A stretch of 64,000 nt of DNA from Pictodentalium vernedei (taxonomy: Eukaryota; Mollusca; Scaphopoda; Dentaliida; Dentaliidae), in the NCBI GenBank assembly GCA_031216915.1, contig CM062297.1, forward strand, positions 531,548,971-531,612,970, in the 5' to 3' direction. Of this stretch, positions 10,935 through 22,899 are shown piece after piece. The stretch's first letter is position 1; each line of letters starts with the position of its first letter. The notes under the pieces are model-generated. The model was not told the DNA's origin. It did not search any database and saw only the letters and a program-made list of their open reading frames with translations. Position numbers and translations under genes: made by a program.

Positions 10935-11021
10935 AATCCAGTCAATGTTAGTGCAACCCCAAGATATGATCCAGCGGCACCAGGAGCTTTGGTAATGCCA
11001 AGACCAAGTTTAAATCATCAG
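10935..11021 (+). CDS. RAD54B: RAD54B exon B (ALVMPRP motif)
   Basis: An exact 29-codon exon flanked by TTCAG at 10930-10934 and the donor GTATTA at 11022, phase 0 on both sides. It encodes NPVNVSATPRYDPAAPGALV followed by MPRPSLNHQ. The block Pro-Arg-x-Asp-Pro-x-x-Pro-x-x-Leu-Val-Met-Pro-Arg-Pro is characteristic of RAD54B just before its SNF2 helicase domain and is absent from RAD54L. It joins in frame with exon A (313-401) and with exon C (42827). The intron to the next exon is 31.8 kb and packed with retrotransposons. Confidence 0.88.
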
Positions 11022-11169
11022 GTATTAGAATCTTATTGTAGAGTAACATGGGTATTTATTAATGTAAGAAGCAATATTATTTTATCTCTGTTTTTCAGTG
11101 AATTGTTTCACATTCATTGAGTCATATATTTTTATTTATTTAGATATTTTTTTGTGTGCTTTACATAGT

Positions 11170-11575
11170 TTTGCTAAGGCCTAAAAAAATTAAAAACCTG
11201 TTTCTCAGGCCCTCCCACATGGTCCTTTTGGCTGCCGCATGTGTTCTTTTTATAACGAATGTAAACTTAAAAAAAATAAAATTAAATGGTTTATGTCTCA
11301 TATTTTACCCAAGTTAAAAAAAATTGTCCCTTGAGTGCAAGTAGGCTTTGCAATGCTTTAGCATTGCAAAGCCTTCTTGCTCTCAAGGGACGAAATAGAC
11401 CGCCACATATGCTATTCCGTAGATTATGAGGCCTAAAACATAAACCAAGAACATGAACCTTTGATGGCAAAGAAATAATTACAGAAAAAAATAAAATAAA
11501 AAAACGCTCACCTGCATTCAATTTTACAAATAATGGCCTGAGAAACAGAAGATCAACTTTGGGGGGCCTAATGAG
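11170..11575. mobile_element. Long palindromic MITE
   Basis: The inner arms GTCCCTTGAGTGCAAG (11326-11341) and CTTGCTCTCAAGGGAC (11376-11391) enclose a second perfect hairpin, GGCTTTGCAATGC-ttta-GCATTGCAAAGCC. Outer arms also pair: CTGTTTCTCAGGCC at 11198-11211 against GGCCTGAGAAACAG at 11535-11548. No coding capacity. Confidence 0.75.
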
Positions 11576-11647
11576 TATAGATTGAATTTCAGTTATCTTT
11601 TCTTCCTTGGAGTCTGAATTTTTTTTTATTTTGTTGCGAGGAGGAAT

Positions 11648-11850
11648 ATTTTTATACTGTACCAATGACCCAGACATAGCTGGTGCTAACTCTTAAAATA
11701 TAGGGCCAAACACAAATTTTGCCCCCCAATCCCCAAAATTTGCATCTAAAACTAAAGAAAACATGTCCTGAAAGGCCCTCCACACTTCGCCCCTACTGCG
11801 CATGCGCAGTGTCAAGGACGTTCCGAAATTGGCGCCATTAATCATTCTAA
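11648..11850 (+). repeat. E1 left inverted terminal repeat
   Basis: Matches the reverse complement of 18335-18535 almost throughout. It contains the palindrome TGCGCATGCGCA at 11797-11808 (an NRF-1-type site) and a GGCGCC box at about 11832. Confidence 0.92.
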
Positions 11851-12737
11851 GTTTGGCCCTTCATCAGTTAACATCTGACTGATCTTTGTGCTTATAAATC
11901 TCAGTTTAAATGATGCCAGACACATAAATATTAGTGAAATGGTGATTCTAAGGAGGATAGAGAAGGAGGAGAGGAAAAGAATGTGTGACAGAATATTATC
12001 AGGGCTGTAACTTAAAATTTTTTAATGAAATTATGTTAAGTTACCTATTTTCAAGGCAGCAGCCATTTTGTTGTCATTCTGATTATTTAGTTACACTGTT
12101 TTTTAAGTGTTTTCCTCTCTCCCTGTCCTTTAAGTTCCCCCTTGCTATTCTCCCATGCTTTTGGCATAGTTTTTGTAATTATTATTACTAAATTTTCTTG
12201 GGAGTTTTAGCTGAATAACAGAATGAATTCTGTTCTTTCCCCATGTTTACGTCTTCACCTACGGGTGGTTAGGCGTTGTGTTCTGCATCTACCATCTGAT
12301 GTTCTGCAGTTTCTTCCCTGGAAGTCTCTGTTTTGCATCAGATAGTGTATTTTTGGTAACTGATTTTGGGCCTGGGTGCCTGGAGTCTTATTTTAGTGTT
12401 TTTACACTCATTGTTTACATTTACAACAGCCCTCTGTGTGAGGGGGGGATTTCTAAAAAATAATATCTTGATGTTATTTTAATCATAACTAGATACATTA
12501 TTATTGTTCGTAAGTGTTGAATAAATTGTTTAAAATATTTTTAAAATTTTTGTCCACACTTAGGCTTGGGATCCATTGGGGCTCAACGTTACTTTTCAGA
12601 AACTTGGGCTGTTCAGAAAAAATATTTTTTCAAAATATTTTTATTTCAATTATTTTTTCTATATTAATGGATCATATTATTATTATGTATTTTGATTGCC
12701 AGGGGTTAGTGCGAGTACCAGGACTTGTTTTCTTTTC

Positions 12738-14100
12738 ACATTGAAAGGATATTGATCAATTGTTTTAAGAGGAAGTCTTCCTCTGACTTTATTATCATTC
12801 TATATGTGGTCAGTGTACTCGCATTAACTCCTGTTCTGTATCGTATGATTTCGATGACAATATGGGAAGCGTATGTCACGGTATGTTGTTGGGGATTTGG
12901 ACACTCCGGTCCTTTCCCCGCAGGGTCACTCTACTTTATCAATTTCTATTTCAGACGATCAAGATTAGGGTGATGTATCTGTGATGTCTTCCAACAGTGT
13001 GCCTCCGTCGTCACAATTAATGAAGGGCTAGTGGAAAAGTGCTCATGTAAATACGCCAATTGCCTAAGAGGACCCTAGTAGGTTCGACGGCCTTTGACGT
13101 CCGCTAGCTCGCCCGGTGTAGCGTCCATTCACCGAATGGTTCGGCAGCCGGGTTCGTCCGTTGCGGTCTAGAAGGAATTTTGGGGTGATGCGAGCACTAT
13201 AAATTAACCTAATGCACACCCAGTGACGGCGGATCGGAGGGAGAAAGCAGGAAGCCTTTTAGTCCGGTTCATAGCTCGTTCCGGTCCATCCGGACGGCAA
13301 GCGAGAGAGGCCCCTCTCTCGTTCAACAACATCTGGCCCCAGATGTTGTGGTACAAAATGTGTCGCAAGCGGAGCATACGTCCGTCGCTCGGGACGCTCC
13401 GTTGTATAGGCAGTCCGCTGAGACTGCTAAGGCTTCCTCTTCTCGTCAGCGCACACGACCGCACCTTGGCTGCGTGACCGCCGATATATTACCAGCTTCG
13501 CCAATCAAGGATTCTTCGGCGACCAGGTCACACCATCCGGTAGCCAGGGACACGAGGCCTGCAGACTCCGGACGTTCGCATAGGAAGTGTGCGGGAATCA
13601 ACGTACACGGAGCTTCCGGCGGCAATGCATCGTAAGACCGCTACTGCACAGGCCTCGGGAACGGACGTGCTTTCCTTAATAGCACAGTTTATCGCAGCAT
13701 CCCAGCATCAACTGAATCTGTCGCATATATTTTATCCGACGATGCTGGGTCGGGACGCTCCGCGGAAGCGGGTACGGACGTCCGAAAGTTTCATCCGGTC
13801 CGACGGGATACCGAAAGGGATTCGGAGGATTTCGAGCTTTCCCTTTCGGAACAACATATGCTGTTGTGTATGTCATCTGACTTGGTCTTCTACAGCTTCT
13901 TTCGTCGGACCAGAATGCTGCGATGCCGGATAAGAAACTGATAGCGTCGGTGGACTTAGAAATTTTTGGTTCGGTTCAGGGACATCGTCCCTCAGTTCCG
14001 ACATAGTCCAATAATGTCACACAATCTTTCGAATTATTGAACGACGCTATATATATTATTATTTTATGCTTGCTAACCAAGCATTTCTGGTTTCTTGTTC
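12738..14100 (+). pseudogene. E1 Gag relict, first copy
   Basis: Begins with a decayed form of the Cys-rich Gag N-terminus seen intact at 60292 (KRKSSSDF-like block, HCxxCxxC degraded). It continues through segments clearly similar at DNA level to the intact gag, for example SSRQRTRPHLGC at about 13440 and the ELPAAMHRKTA block at about 13610. Several frameshifts and stops. The end of this copy (about 14055) corresponds to the middle of gag, after which the sequence restarts upstream in the same gene. Confidence 0.8.
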
Positions 14101-14109
14101 GAAGAGTTA

Positions 14110-15270
14110 TGGAGATGTCTTTCAAAAGTGTGCCTCTGTCGTCATAGTTAATGAAGAGTTAGCGGCAATAAGTGCTCATGGAATATGTCTATCGCCTACG
14201 GAGTGACATTCGCTAGCTCACCCGGTGTAGCGTACATTCATCGAATGGTTCGGCTGCCGGGTTTGTCCGTTGCGGTCTAGGAAGGAGATTTGGGTGATGC
14301 GAGCACTTTAATTACTTTAGTACTCACCCAGTGACGGCAGATTGAGGACAGATCGGAGGAAGCCTGTTAGTCCGGTTCCTGGCTTGTCCAGGTCCGTCCG
14401 GGCTGTGAGCGAGAGAGGTCCCTCTCTCGCCCAACAACATAGGGGACCGCATGTTGTGGTTCAGATATTTTACATTCGGAGCATATGTCCGTTGGTCGGG
14501 ACGCTCCGTTATATTGACAGTCCGAGAGACTGTCTTTAATGCTTCCTCATCCTCACAGCAGGGCACACGACCGCACATTGGCTACGTGACCTCGAGTATC
14601 CGATCAGTTTCGGCATTCAGTGATTCCACGGCGAATAGGTCGCGCCATCCGGTAGCCAAGGGACACGAGGCCTATACACTCCGTTCCCTCGCATGTTGGT
14701 AGTATGCACGGGGTAACGATCACGGAGCTTCCAGCGGCAATGCATCGTAAGACCGCTTCTCCTCAGGCCTCAGTGACGGACGTGCTATCCGAGTTAGCAC
14801 AGTTGTTTCGCAGCATCCCAGCAATTGACAGTTTCTCGGTCGAATCAGGAATTATCCGATGGCGCTGGGTCGGTGCGGTCCGCGGTTGCATCAGGTACGG
14901 ACGACCGAACGCTTTATAGGGTCCGACAGGATGGCGAAAGGGATTCGAAAGATTTCGAGTTTTCCCTTTAGTAGTATTGGAAGATGCCTTTCATATCTTC
15001 TGGCATTATCTTCCAGTGATTATTATTTCGGACTTCATTGCTGCGATCTTGGATAAGAGACTTATAGCGTCATTGGACTCGGATTTTTCAATCGGTTCAG
15101 GGACATTGTCCCTGACTTACCGACGCACTCCAATATTGTCATTACAACATGTGTTTTATTTTTCGACGCTATATATATATATATACAAGCCTGCTACTAA
15201 GCATGATAGTTTAGTTTCTTGTCCGCGTTGCTCATTTCTGCCATTTTATCATTTATACAAATAGTTTATT
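14110..15270 (+). pseudogene. E1 Gag relict, second tandem copy
   Basis: The sequence at 14115 repeats that at 12986 (GTCTTNCAANAGTGTGCCTC), a period of about 1,129 bp. This second copy has its own independent substitutions and stops, so the duplication is not recent. It leads into RNase H sequence via a short gag C-terminal block (RVDSKVKNSLRVASFSEELL at about 15597). Confidence 0.8.
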
Positions 15271-15548
15271 TTGGCAGAGCAGGGCATACCGAGAGTTCAT
15301 ATGCGTCTAGACGGTGTGATTAAAGACTGCATATATTCTTTTTCGCCGTTTATGTCTTTTCCAATTTCAATGTTGGGAACGACATTATGTATAGTAGACT
15401 TAACTTAGACGCTTTATTATACGTAATCCGCCTTACTGAGGCGTTATCATTACGTCTTCAAGAAAAGATTTACGGGATATTATTCTCAATGTAATTTCTT
15501 TTGAGGGCAGTAGTTTGTTCACGTATAACTCCGCCCTTCAGTGGCTGA

Positions 15549-16340
15549 TTGGAGTTAGTTAGACGTGACGCAGCCCTAGCTACATCCACACGCGTGGATA
15601 GTAAGGTTAAGAACTCTCTCAGAGTCGCTTCGTTCTCGGAGGAGCTTCTCTTCGACGGCAACTTTTCGGCAATCCATGAATTGCTCGATTTACACGTTCT
15701 CTTGTTTATCTATTGTTACAAGAGATTCAGACTGGGGCAAACATTCGGTGGTTGACTCAGAGAGTGCCGCCGCAGTTGCCGGACCCGAGTGTGGCTGTTA
15801 TGACGGTTGCCAGTCAAACAGATTGGGATATAATACTGATCCCTACGGATTCGAAGTGCCAGGGTCTTTGGGTTCCGCAGTCTTTTAGCAATCAGTTTTC
15901 TTCCGCGGAATAATGTTTTTTAGGCTTGCTTTATGTCATTGCATGAACATTATTCAGAAACGCATGCCCAAATTCCTGTCCTTTAATTCGACAGTAGTGG
16001 CGTATCTCCGGAACCAGGGAGGCACTCTTTCGTTTCCGTTATTCAATTTAATGGAAAGAATCCGTCTGTTGGTTATAGTACACCAAGTTCAGTTTTGGTC
16101 CGTCATATTCCGGGTCGTCTGATTGTTTTATCGGACTCCCGTTCTCTTACGGGTCGCTTGTTGCTGTCAGAATGGACTCTCAACAAACAAGTATTCAATC
16201 AGATTTGCTATCTATGGGAGCGCCCAATGATGATTTATTTATGACACAGCTTGCTAATCAATTGCAGACGTATGTGTTGGCTTGTCCAGATCTCTGAGCT
16301 AATATTGTTAACGCTCTATTGATCTATAGGACGGAATGAT
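15549..16340 (+). pseudogene. E1 Gag end fused to RNase H relict (RT palm deleted)
   Basis: A gag C-terminal block (ending FDGNFSAIHE at about 15680) passes within a few tens of bases into the RNase H region: QEIQTGANIRWLTQRVPPQL at about 15720, a decayed TVMTDASQTGW block, then FNSTVVAYLRNQGGT from about 15982 and an HIPGRL-like block at about 16107. The whole RT palm, including YLDDIL, is missing, as if about 1.3 kb had been deleted between gag and RNase H. Downstream, GAPNDDLFMTQLANQLQTYV matches the end of the intact RT frame at 63940-64000. Confidence 0.8.
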
Positions 16341-16879
16341 AGGATACGCGTATCCTCCGGCGCTGTTGTTTTAGCAGGTATTGCTAAGATAAACAACCAC
16401 AATACATTTCTGTTGATAGCATCTCTATCTTCACAGAGATCATGAGTAATTTACTCTCTTGTCTACTGTGGGTCTTAACGTGAAATCTTCCTCTATGTGA
16501 GGATCTTTTTCACTGGGTAAATCGTGTCATCTTTATCACAACCAACAAGGTCGCAACCTTCATGTATTCCGTTGTGTGGTCCGTATTGCATTGTAAGCAC
16601 TGTACTGGACGAGCTTTGGACGCGATTTCTTACTATAGGAGATCCTCTTCTTCGCTATTCTATGCGGCTAAAGTGGAGGCTCTTCCGTCGTGGTGTAGGG
16701 ATCATTATGTTCATATTGTTGATCCCTCCATACTACTCATTGCTATTTTTTAGTATACTTGTTTCACAAGATCTACTGCAGCCTGTTATTATTTAGGTTA
16801 TAGGTTTATGTTACCTCATACCTATGCACTCTACGATAGTTTACAATTGAGTCTTTTGTCTCTTTATCTAAGTCAGTTA

Positions 16880-17330
16880 GTAACTTTTTGATAAATAGAC
16901 TTAGAATCTTTAGATTAAATTCCTATACGGATTTTAACTTCGGTTCTTATTTAGCTAAGTAATCATTTGAGCCTCTGGAAACAGTAGTTTTCAAATTCTG
17001 ACCTTTTAGACAGTAATTCTGTTGGTTTCTCTTTTACTGTAGAGTCAGTGAGTTTCATGCACTATCGATGGATGATTTTCACTTTCATAGTTTCGGAATC
17101 AATACTTCCGTTACTATTTAGGTTGGATTGTTGCATAAGAGTTAGGCTCCTATTATCCGGAACCTATTATTTTAAGGTCCTTCCGTCTTTGTATGGGCAT
17201 AGGCCTTTACTCTTTCCGGGTACAGTTTATGTATTTATAAACAGATATCTGTTTATTACAAGGGCTTCTGTCTTTGATGTCTAGTAGAAGGACGTTACGC
17301 TCCATTTTATTGTTAATGGATTCTATTAAC
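16880..17330 (+). pseudogene. E1 tyrosine recombinase relict
   Basis: From about 17038 the plus strand reads CRVSEFHALSMDDFHFHSFG, which fits the box-I arginine region (RVSELHAL) of DIRS tyrosine recombinases. Further blocks lie on both sides but carry several stops. The C-terminal HxxR and Tyr blocks are not recognisable. Confidence 0.6.
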
Positions 17331-17640
17331 TATCGGTACTGCTTATGGTATATCATTGACTTAGCAGTTGTGCTTAAGATTTCGGCTCATGAAGTAAGAG
17401 TTCTTCTACTTCTTGGGCTTACATTAATAGTGTCGCTATTATAGATTTTTGAAGGCCGCTCATTGCGCTCAGCCATCCACATTCATGAATTTTATCTCAG
17501 AAATATCGAGTCCATTTCTGGAGGCCTCTATTGTTAGGTCTATTATCTACTGCTCAGAATGTCATTCACTTAACAGTTGCTACTATAGCTAGGTAGGCTG
17601 TCTGTTTCGGCAGTGTCTCCGTTCGGCTGCCCTCTTCGCT

Positions 17641-18164
17641 CTGGGCTATTTGACCCAGGGCAAGAAAAAGGGGGGGGGGGGGGGGGGAGGGTGTTCCCTT
17701 GGGTCACCTGTTTTACTATGAAAACAAGGGGATACCTCCTCCGGAGTTAGTAATTCTGAGCTGTTATTGGGATGGTTGTTTCGTGAGAAGTTTAGGTTTT
17801 TAAAATTCATTCAAGTCTTAGTTTTTAAAGTATAGCTTTTGAATATTGCATATGTCAACGGACATGATTATGCAATCCTCAGACACTTTTAGGAGTATAA
17901 GAGTCTCTAGTCTCTAGACTTACTTTATTTATTGGCTTACTTTAAAAATTATTAGTATAAGGATTTTACTGGATATTAATAGAGTACATGGATGTATGAA
18001 GCTCAATTTTGGAAGGTGTTGTATCTTTCTAATTTATCATAAATAAGAAAGATACATGTAAGGCCTATTACTTCTTTTTCCCTACAGGGGATGACTCTAT
18101 TTTATTTTATTGAGCGTATTCCATTTTGCTCTATGTCCTTGGCCCTCCAGCCTTTTTACTATTC
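17641..18164. other. E1 3' region with poly-G tract
   Basis: A run of about 19 G at 17669-17688 follows a CTCTGGGC..GCCCAGGG stretch. In E2 (about 24170) and E3 (about 36390) the same location has AAAAAAGGGTGGGG-type sequence, so the tract grew from a G-rich spot in the family. No gene. Confidence 0.6.
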
Positions 18165-18252
18165 AGCTATGTCTGGGTCATTGGTACAGTATAAAAATGT
18201 TAAAAAATTTATAGTAATTTATATATTTTTTATACTTACCAATGACCCAGAC
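18165..18252. repeat. E1 internal complementary region
   Basis: GGTCATTGGTACAGTATAAAAAT (18175-18198) is the complement of the E1 left terminus and GTTAAAAAATTTATAG...CTTACCAATGACC (18199-18247) is the complement of its right terminus. The two abut exactly, giving the circle junction TTTTTTAAC/ATTTTTATAC. Confidence 0.93.
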
Positions 18253-18334
18253 GGGGATGGCCCTCCCAGGAGTTGGGAACTCTTGCCTCCCCACTGAGTA
18301 CATAGCGCTTACCAGGCACTGGTTATTAGAATGA

Positions 18335-18554
18335 TTAATGGCGCCAATTTCGGAACGTCCTTGACACTGCACATGCGCAGTAGGGGCGAAGTGTGGAGGG
18401 CCTTTCAGGACATGTTTTCTTTAGTTTTAGATGCAAATTTTGGGGATTGGGGGGCAAAATTTGTGTTTGGCCCTATATTTTAAGAGTTAGCACCAGCTAT
18501 GTCTGGGTCATTGGTAAGTATAAAAAATATATAAATTACTATAAATTTTTTAAC
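18335..18554 (-). repeat. E1 right inverted terminal repeat
   Basis: Inverted copy of 11648-11850, then a right-specific tail (ATATATAAATTACTATAAATTT...). The central palindrome has decayed to TGCACATGCGCA at 18368-18379. Confidence 0.92.
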
Positions 18555-18666
18555 TTTTTTTATTAGTCCCACTTAGAATGGACAACAGTTCATATAGTAA
18601 CTTGCTTCTCAAAATACATGGAGAGTTCCAGTAAGTTTTTTCTTAACTCGGCACTTAGTAGATCAT

Positions 18667-19070
18667 ACTTTTATACTAATAACCAATGGCCCAGACTAGC
18701 TCGTGCAAACTCGATATTATCAAGGGCCAAATACAAATTTTGAATGCCCCAATCCCCAAAATTTGCATACAAAACCAAAAATTAAAAGTCCTATCTGGCC
18801 CTCCATACTTTTACCATCTGCACATGCGCAGTGGGCAGGAAGAGACCAGAATTGGTGCCAACATCATTCTTTGTTTGGCCCTAAAGTCAGCAACAATGAA
18901 TTGACATTTGTGTTTTTAAATCTCATTTTTTGAGGATGCCAGACACAAATCAATGGTAAAATTGGTGGATCCAAGGCTGGAAATGGATGATGGAAGTGAA
19001 CAACGGTGGTTGGAAACATTCAGGGCTGTAACTTTATAATAATTATAAAAATTATTTCATGTTTCTCAAT
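18667..19070 (+). repeat. E3 left end (inverted terminal repeat plus leader)
   Basis: Contains TGCACATGCGCA at 18819-18830 and the GATGCCAGACACAAATCAATGG leader block shared by all copies. It is cut at 19071, 404 bp from the terminus, by E2. Confidence 0.9.
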
Positions 19071-19290
19071 ATTTTTATACTGTAACCAATGACCCAGACT
19101 TAGCTGGTGCTAACCCCAAAGTATATAGGGCCAAACACAAATTTTGCCCCCCAATCCCCAAAATTTGCATGCAAAACTGAAAATTAGAAGTCCTATCTGG
19201 CCCTCCATACATTTTACCCTCCGCGCATGCGCAGATACCAGGAAGTCACCGAATCTTTCACCAATAAAATCATTCTTTGTTTGGCCCTTG
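19071..19290 (+). repeat. E2 left inverted terminal repeat
   Basis: Inverted match to 26780-26960. Contains CGCGCATGCGCA at 19222-19233. Confidence 0.9.
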
Positions 19291-20369
19291 TCAGATAACA
19301 ACAAACTGGTATTTGTGCTTTTAAATCTCATTTAATAATGATGCCAGACACAAATTAATGGTTAAATTGGTGGATCCAAGGACAGAACTGGATGAAGGAA
19401 GGAAGAAACGGTGGTTTGAAATGTTCAGGGCTGTAATTTTATATTATTTATTAAAATTAGTTCATGTTCCCTAATTTCGGGACATGAGCCTGATGTTATC
19501 ACTGATTGATTATGATCTATCCACTGTTTATTCAGTATTCCTTCTCTGCCTTCCCTTGATCCCCCAGTTAAGCTCCCAAGCTTTTTGGCTTGTTTTAATA
19601 AAAAAATTTTTATAAATTTATTGGGAGTTTAACGTTTTATGCAGAAGATTATTCTGTACATCTCCAGGGTTACGTCCTCATCCTTAGGGTGTTCGGGTGT
19701 TTTGGTCATGCATCTTACATCCAATGTATCGTTTTTTCTTCTGAGGAAGATCTTGCTTTACATCGGATAGTCTTGTTTTTGTTACTGACTTCGGGCCGTG
19801 TTGCCTGGGGTCTTCATATCGGTGTTCTGTTTACATTACTCTTGGTAGTTTCCTATTGTTGTTTAGGAACAACAGTTGTAAGTAACATTAAATATTCTGA
19901 TAGTGTGGTAGTTAATTTTACACAGTTTTTATAATTTTGTCCTCACTTAGGCTTTTTTGGGCTCATCGTTCCCTTTGGGAACTTGGGCTCTTATATTGGG
20001 AAATTTTTTTCAAAAATTTTTTTATTTTATTTTTGAAAGAGTTTTTCTTTTGGATATATTTATTTCATTGATTATATTTAATGTTATCTTATATTATATG
20101 TAGATTTGGTGGTGGTACAATGACATATATTAGTTTTTAGGTAATTATTTTTATCTAATAGTATGGCAAATAAAGGAAACCTTTCCTTTATTTACTTGGT
20201 CGTTGTAATGAGTTTACTTGATGTACTACCACTAATTCTACTCCATGTATCAAATTTGATAATCTGAATGACGGGCGTCATGGTTTGTGTTAGATGAGTG
20301 GACTCTATTGGTCCTCTCGTCAAAAGGGTCACTATAGTTTTTTAGTTTCTATTTACAGAGGAACAAGAA

Positions 20370-22700
20370 CATGAAGTGGCTTCGTGATGTCGTCAAGGAA
20401 TGTGCTGTCGTCGCAAATCAATGAAGAGCTAGCGGCAAAAGTGCTCAGGTATTAGACAAGTGCCTAGATTCTTAGTAGGATTGACGACCTTGTCGCCAGC
20501 TAGCTCGACCGGCAGATCTAACTCGTATGTGAGGGACGTGATGCCGGGTTTGTCCGTTGCGGTCGAGAAGATGAATAAGGGTGCAGCAAGCACTATAAAC
20601 ATACGCACATGCTCACCCTGCGACAAAGGAAAGGAGGAAGCACGGAAAGGAGGAAGTAGACAAGTTCTGAGGTATGCTCGTCCAGATCTTTCGTGATCAC
20701 GAGCAAGAGAGAGGTCCCTCTCTCTTATAGCAACATCTTGGGCCAGAGGTTGTTGGAAGGAACTTGTGTCGGTCTGACAAGTTCTGAGGTATGCTCGTAC
20801 AGGTCGTCCGTGATTGTGAGCAAGAGAGAGGTCCCTCTCTCTTATAACAACACCTGGGGCCAGAGGTTGTTGGTAGGAACTTGTGTCGGTCTGAAAAGTT
20901 CTGAGGTATGCTCGTCCAGATCTTTCGTGATTGCGAGCAAGAGAGAGGTCCCTCTCTCTTATAACAACATCTGGGGCCAGAGGTTCTTGGTAGGAACTTG
21001 TGTCGGTCTGACAAGTTCTGAGGTATGCTCGTCCAGGTTATCCGTGATTGCGAGAAAGAGAGAGGTCCCTCTCTCTTACAACAACTTCTGGGGCCAGAGG
21101 TTGTTGGTACGAACTTGTGTCAGTTGAAACTTAAGTCCACGGGACACTTCTTCCATAGACAGCCGGGGCCGGCCAGTCTTATAGCTTCCTCTATGTTCGA
21201 AAAGCACACACGACCGCACCGGGTGTAGAGGATCCGGGCTAGAAAAAGAGAGATCATATAGGGTGGAGCGAACGATATGATATGCAATTATGCTCACCAA
21301 GTGACTGCGGAAGGAGGAAACCGATAAGGTCCGGGGCCGGCTAGCCTTATGGTTTCCTCTACATAACGGATAAAGTGATCTTTATATTGCACAGGGCTAT
21401 AAAACCCGATGAGTGGTGTCAGTTCCCTGTCGCCGATGAAGCGGTTAAGATTGGATACTTGGACCGTGACTCTGGATGTGTCGCATATGCATTGTATTTA
21501 GAGCTAGTGGGAGAGTGCTCAATGATTTTAAAAAGACAAGGGCTAGTATCACGGAGGCTTACGTCCCTTGTCTAAGAACAGCTAGCTCAACCGGTAGATC
21601 TCACTCGTATGTGGGTGATGTGATGCCGGGTATGTCTGTGGCGGTCGAGAGAGAATAAGGGTGTAGCGAGCACTGTTGAACGAATCCATGCTCACCTAGT
21701 GTTGACGGAAGGAAGAAGACGGCAAGTTCTGAGGTATGGCAAGCAAGAGGGAGCCCCTCTCTCTCTTTCAACAACATCTGGAGCCGGGTGTTGTTGATAG
21801 GAACTTGCTTCAGTCAGAGCTTACGTACATATCTATTGTCCGGTACGCTTAGTTCAATTCTTAGCCGGGATGGCTACAGTTTTGCTTCTTTTGCATCCAC
21901 CAAGCACTCCCGACCGCACCTTGGCTAAGTGACTCAAGATTTCCAGTCTGCATCGTCAAAGGTCCATCTTTAGTGAAGAAAGTCGCACCATCTAGTAGCC
22001 AAGGAGATGAGGCTTCTTTCATCGGGTCGTCCGCAGTAGTAACGATATTGGACTCCCTGTCGTAGGAGCAGCCGGCGAAGAGGCTATTCATGACCACTGC
22101 TCCTCAGGCCTCTGTAACGGACTTGCTGTCGCAGTTGCACAGCTAATCGCAGTATTCCTGCTAAAGCAGAAGCACTCAACGTCAGTCTCAAATCTTGAGC
22201 TGTTGCATAGTGCTTATTTGGTCCAGTCACCTGCCTGTTTAGATACTGGTGACTGTGATTCTAACTGATTTGAACATATGATGGATAGGATAACTTTTCC
22301 TTCCGGAACAACTCTTGGATGATATAGATACCATACATTATCATTTCCTTATCTTGTTCCAGTGATTCAAAATGCTGCGAGCAATTATGAGAAACCGCTA
22401 GCATAGTTGGACGCTGACTTCATCCGGGTAAAGAGCAGGGTAATAAGATCTCTTTCTGGTTAAGTCTGCACGGGTGTCACAGGTCTTCGATTCTGTAGAT
22501 GACACCATATTTATCTTCCGGTTGAAAAAGTAATTTGGTTTCTTATCTTCTTCCTCTGTATTTTTAATCGTTTGTGATGGTTCACATACTTTTAAAAACA
22601 ACAGGGGAAGATGTGGAGAGTTCCTCAGCGTTGATTGAGCAGGCTAAGATCCTAGTTTTAGCCTTACCTTCATCATTTAGCTGTTCACTCAGACGCAATT
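20370..22700 (+). pseudogene. E2 Gag relict with internal duplications
   Basis: DNA similar to the 5' half of the intact gag begins near 20385 (GTCGTCGCAAATCAATGAAGAGCTAGCGGC). A related block restarts near 21455, so the 5' part is present twice with a period close to 1.1 kb. Between them sits a 4 x 117-bp array. Later blocks match gag sequence such as ACCGCTGCTCCTCAGGCCTC (about 22095). Frames are broken throughout. Confidence 0.75.
20657..21125 (+). repeat. 4 x 117-bp tandem array inside E2 gag
   Basis: Units begin at about 20659, 20776, 20893 and 21010 (GACAAGTTCTGAGGTATGCT). Each carries the palindrome GAGAGAGGTCCCTCTCTC and the hairpin AACAACATCTGGGGCCAGAG. The period is a multiple of three, so an open frame of 144 codons appears; it is a consequence of the repeat, not a gene. 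Confidence 0.9.
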
Positions 22701-22899
22701 GAGAAGATAATTTCTTAGTCAGAGCGAATTTAATCTCATGGTCTTATGTACTTTAATTTTAAGTACTGTGACGCATCGTGTATATGGAAGGAATTTTGTG
22801 GTCGTTTGTACCTTTTAAAATTCTTTCCAGACCTAGTATTTATTTCTCGGTCTTAACTAATGTTAAGTGAGAATTATTCTGATGCAACGAAGCCTTGTG

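Larger units (their letters stand above)
11648..18554 (+). mobile_element. DIRS-like retrotransposon, degenerate copy (E1)
   Basis: A 6.9-kb element with ~200-bp inverted terminal repeats (11648-11850 and 18335-18554), an intact internal complementary region (18165-18252), a gag relict that is tandemly duplicated, an RNase H relict and a tyrosine-recombinase relict. It belongs to the same broad family as the elements at 18667, 19071, 58509, 58802 and 59205, all starting ATTTTTATACTR-like and containing CCAATGACCCAGAC or CCAATGGCCCAGAC. The RT palm domain with YLDD is deleted. Inserted next to the palindromic MITE; no target duplication is seen, which is normal for DIRS. Confidence 0.9.

Noticed and set aside
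20693-21127. A 144-codon frame with a four-times repeated peptide
   Set aside because: It is the 4 x 117-bp array within a dead gag; the unit is a multiple of three, so the frame stays open without selection.
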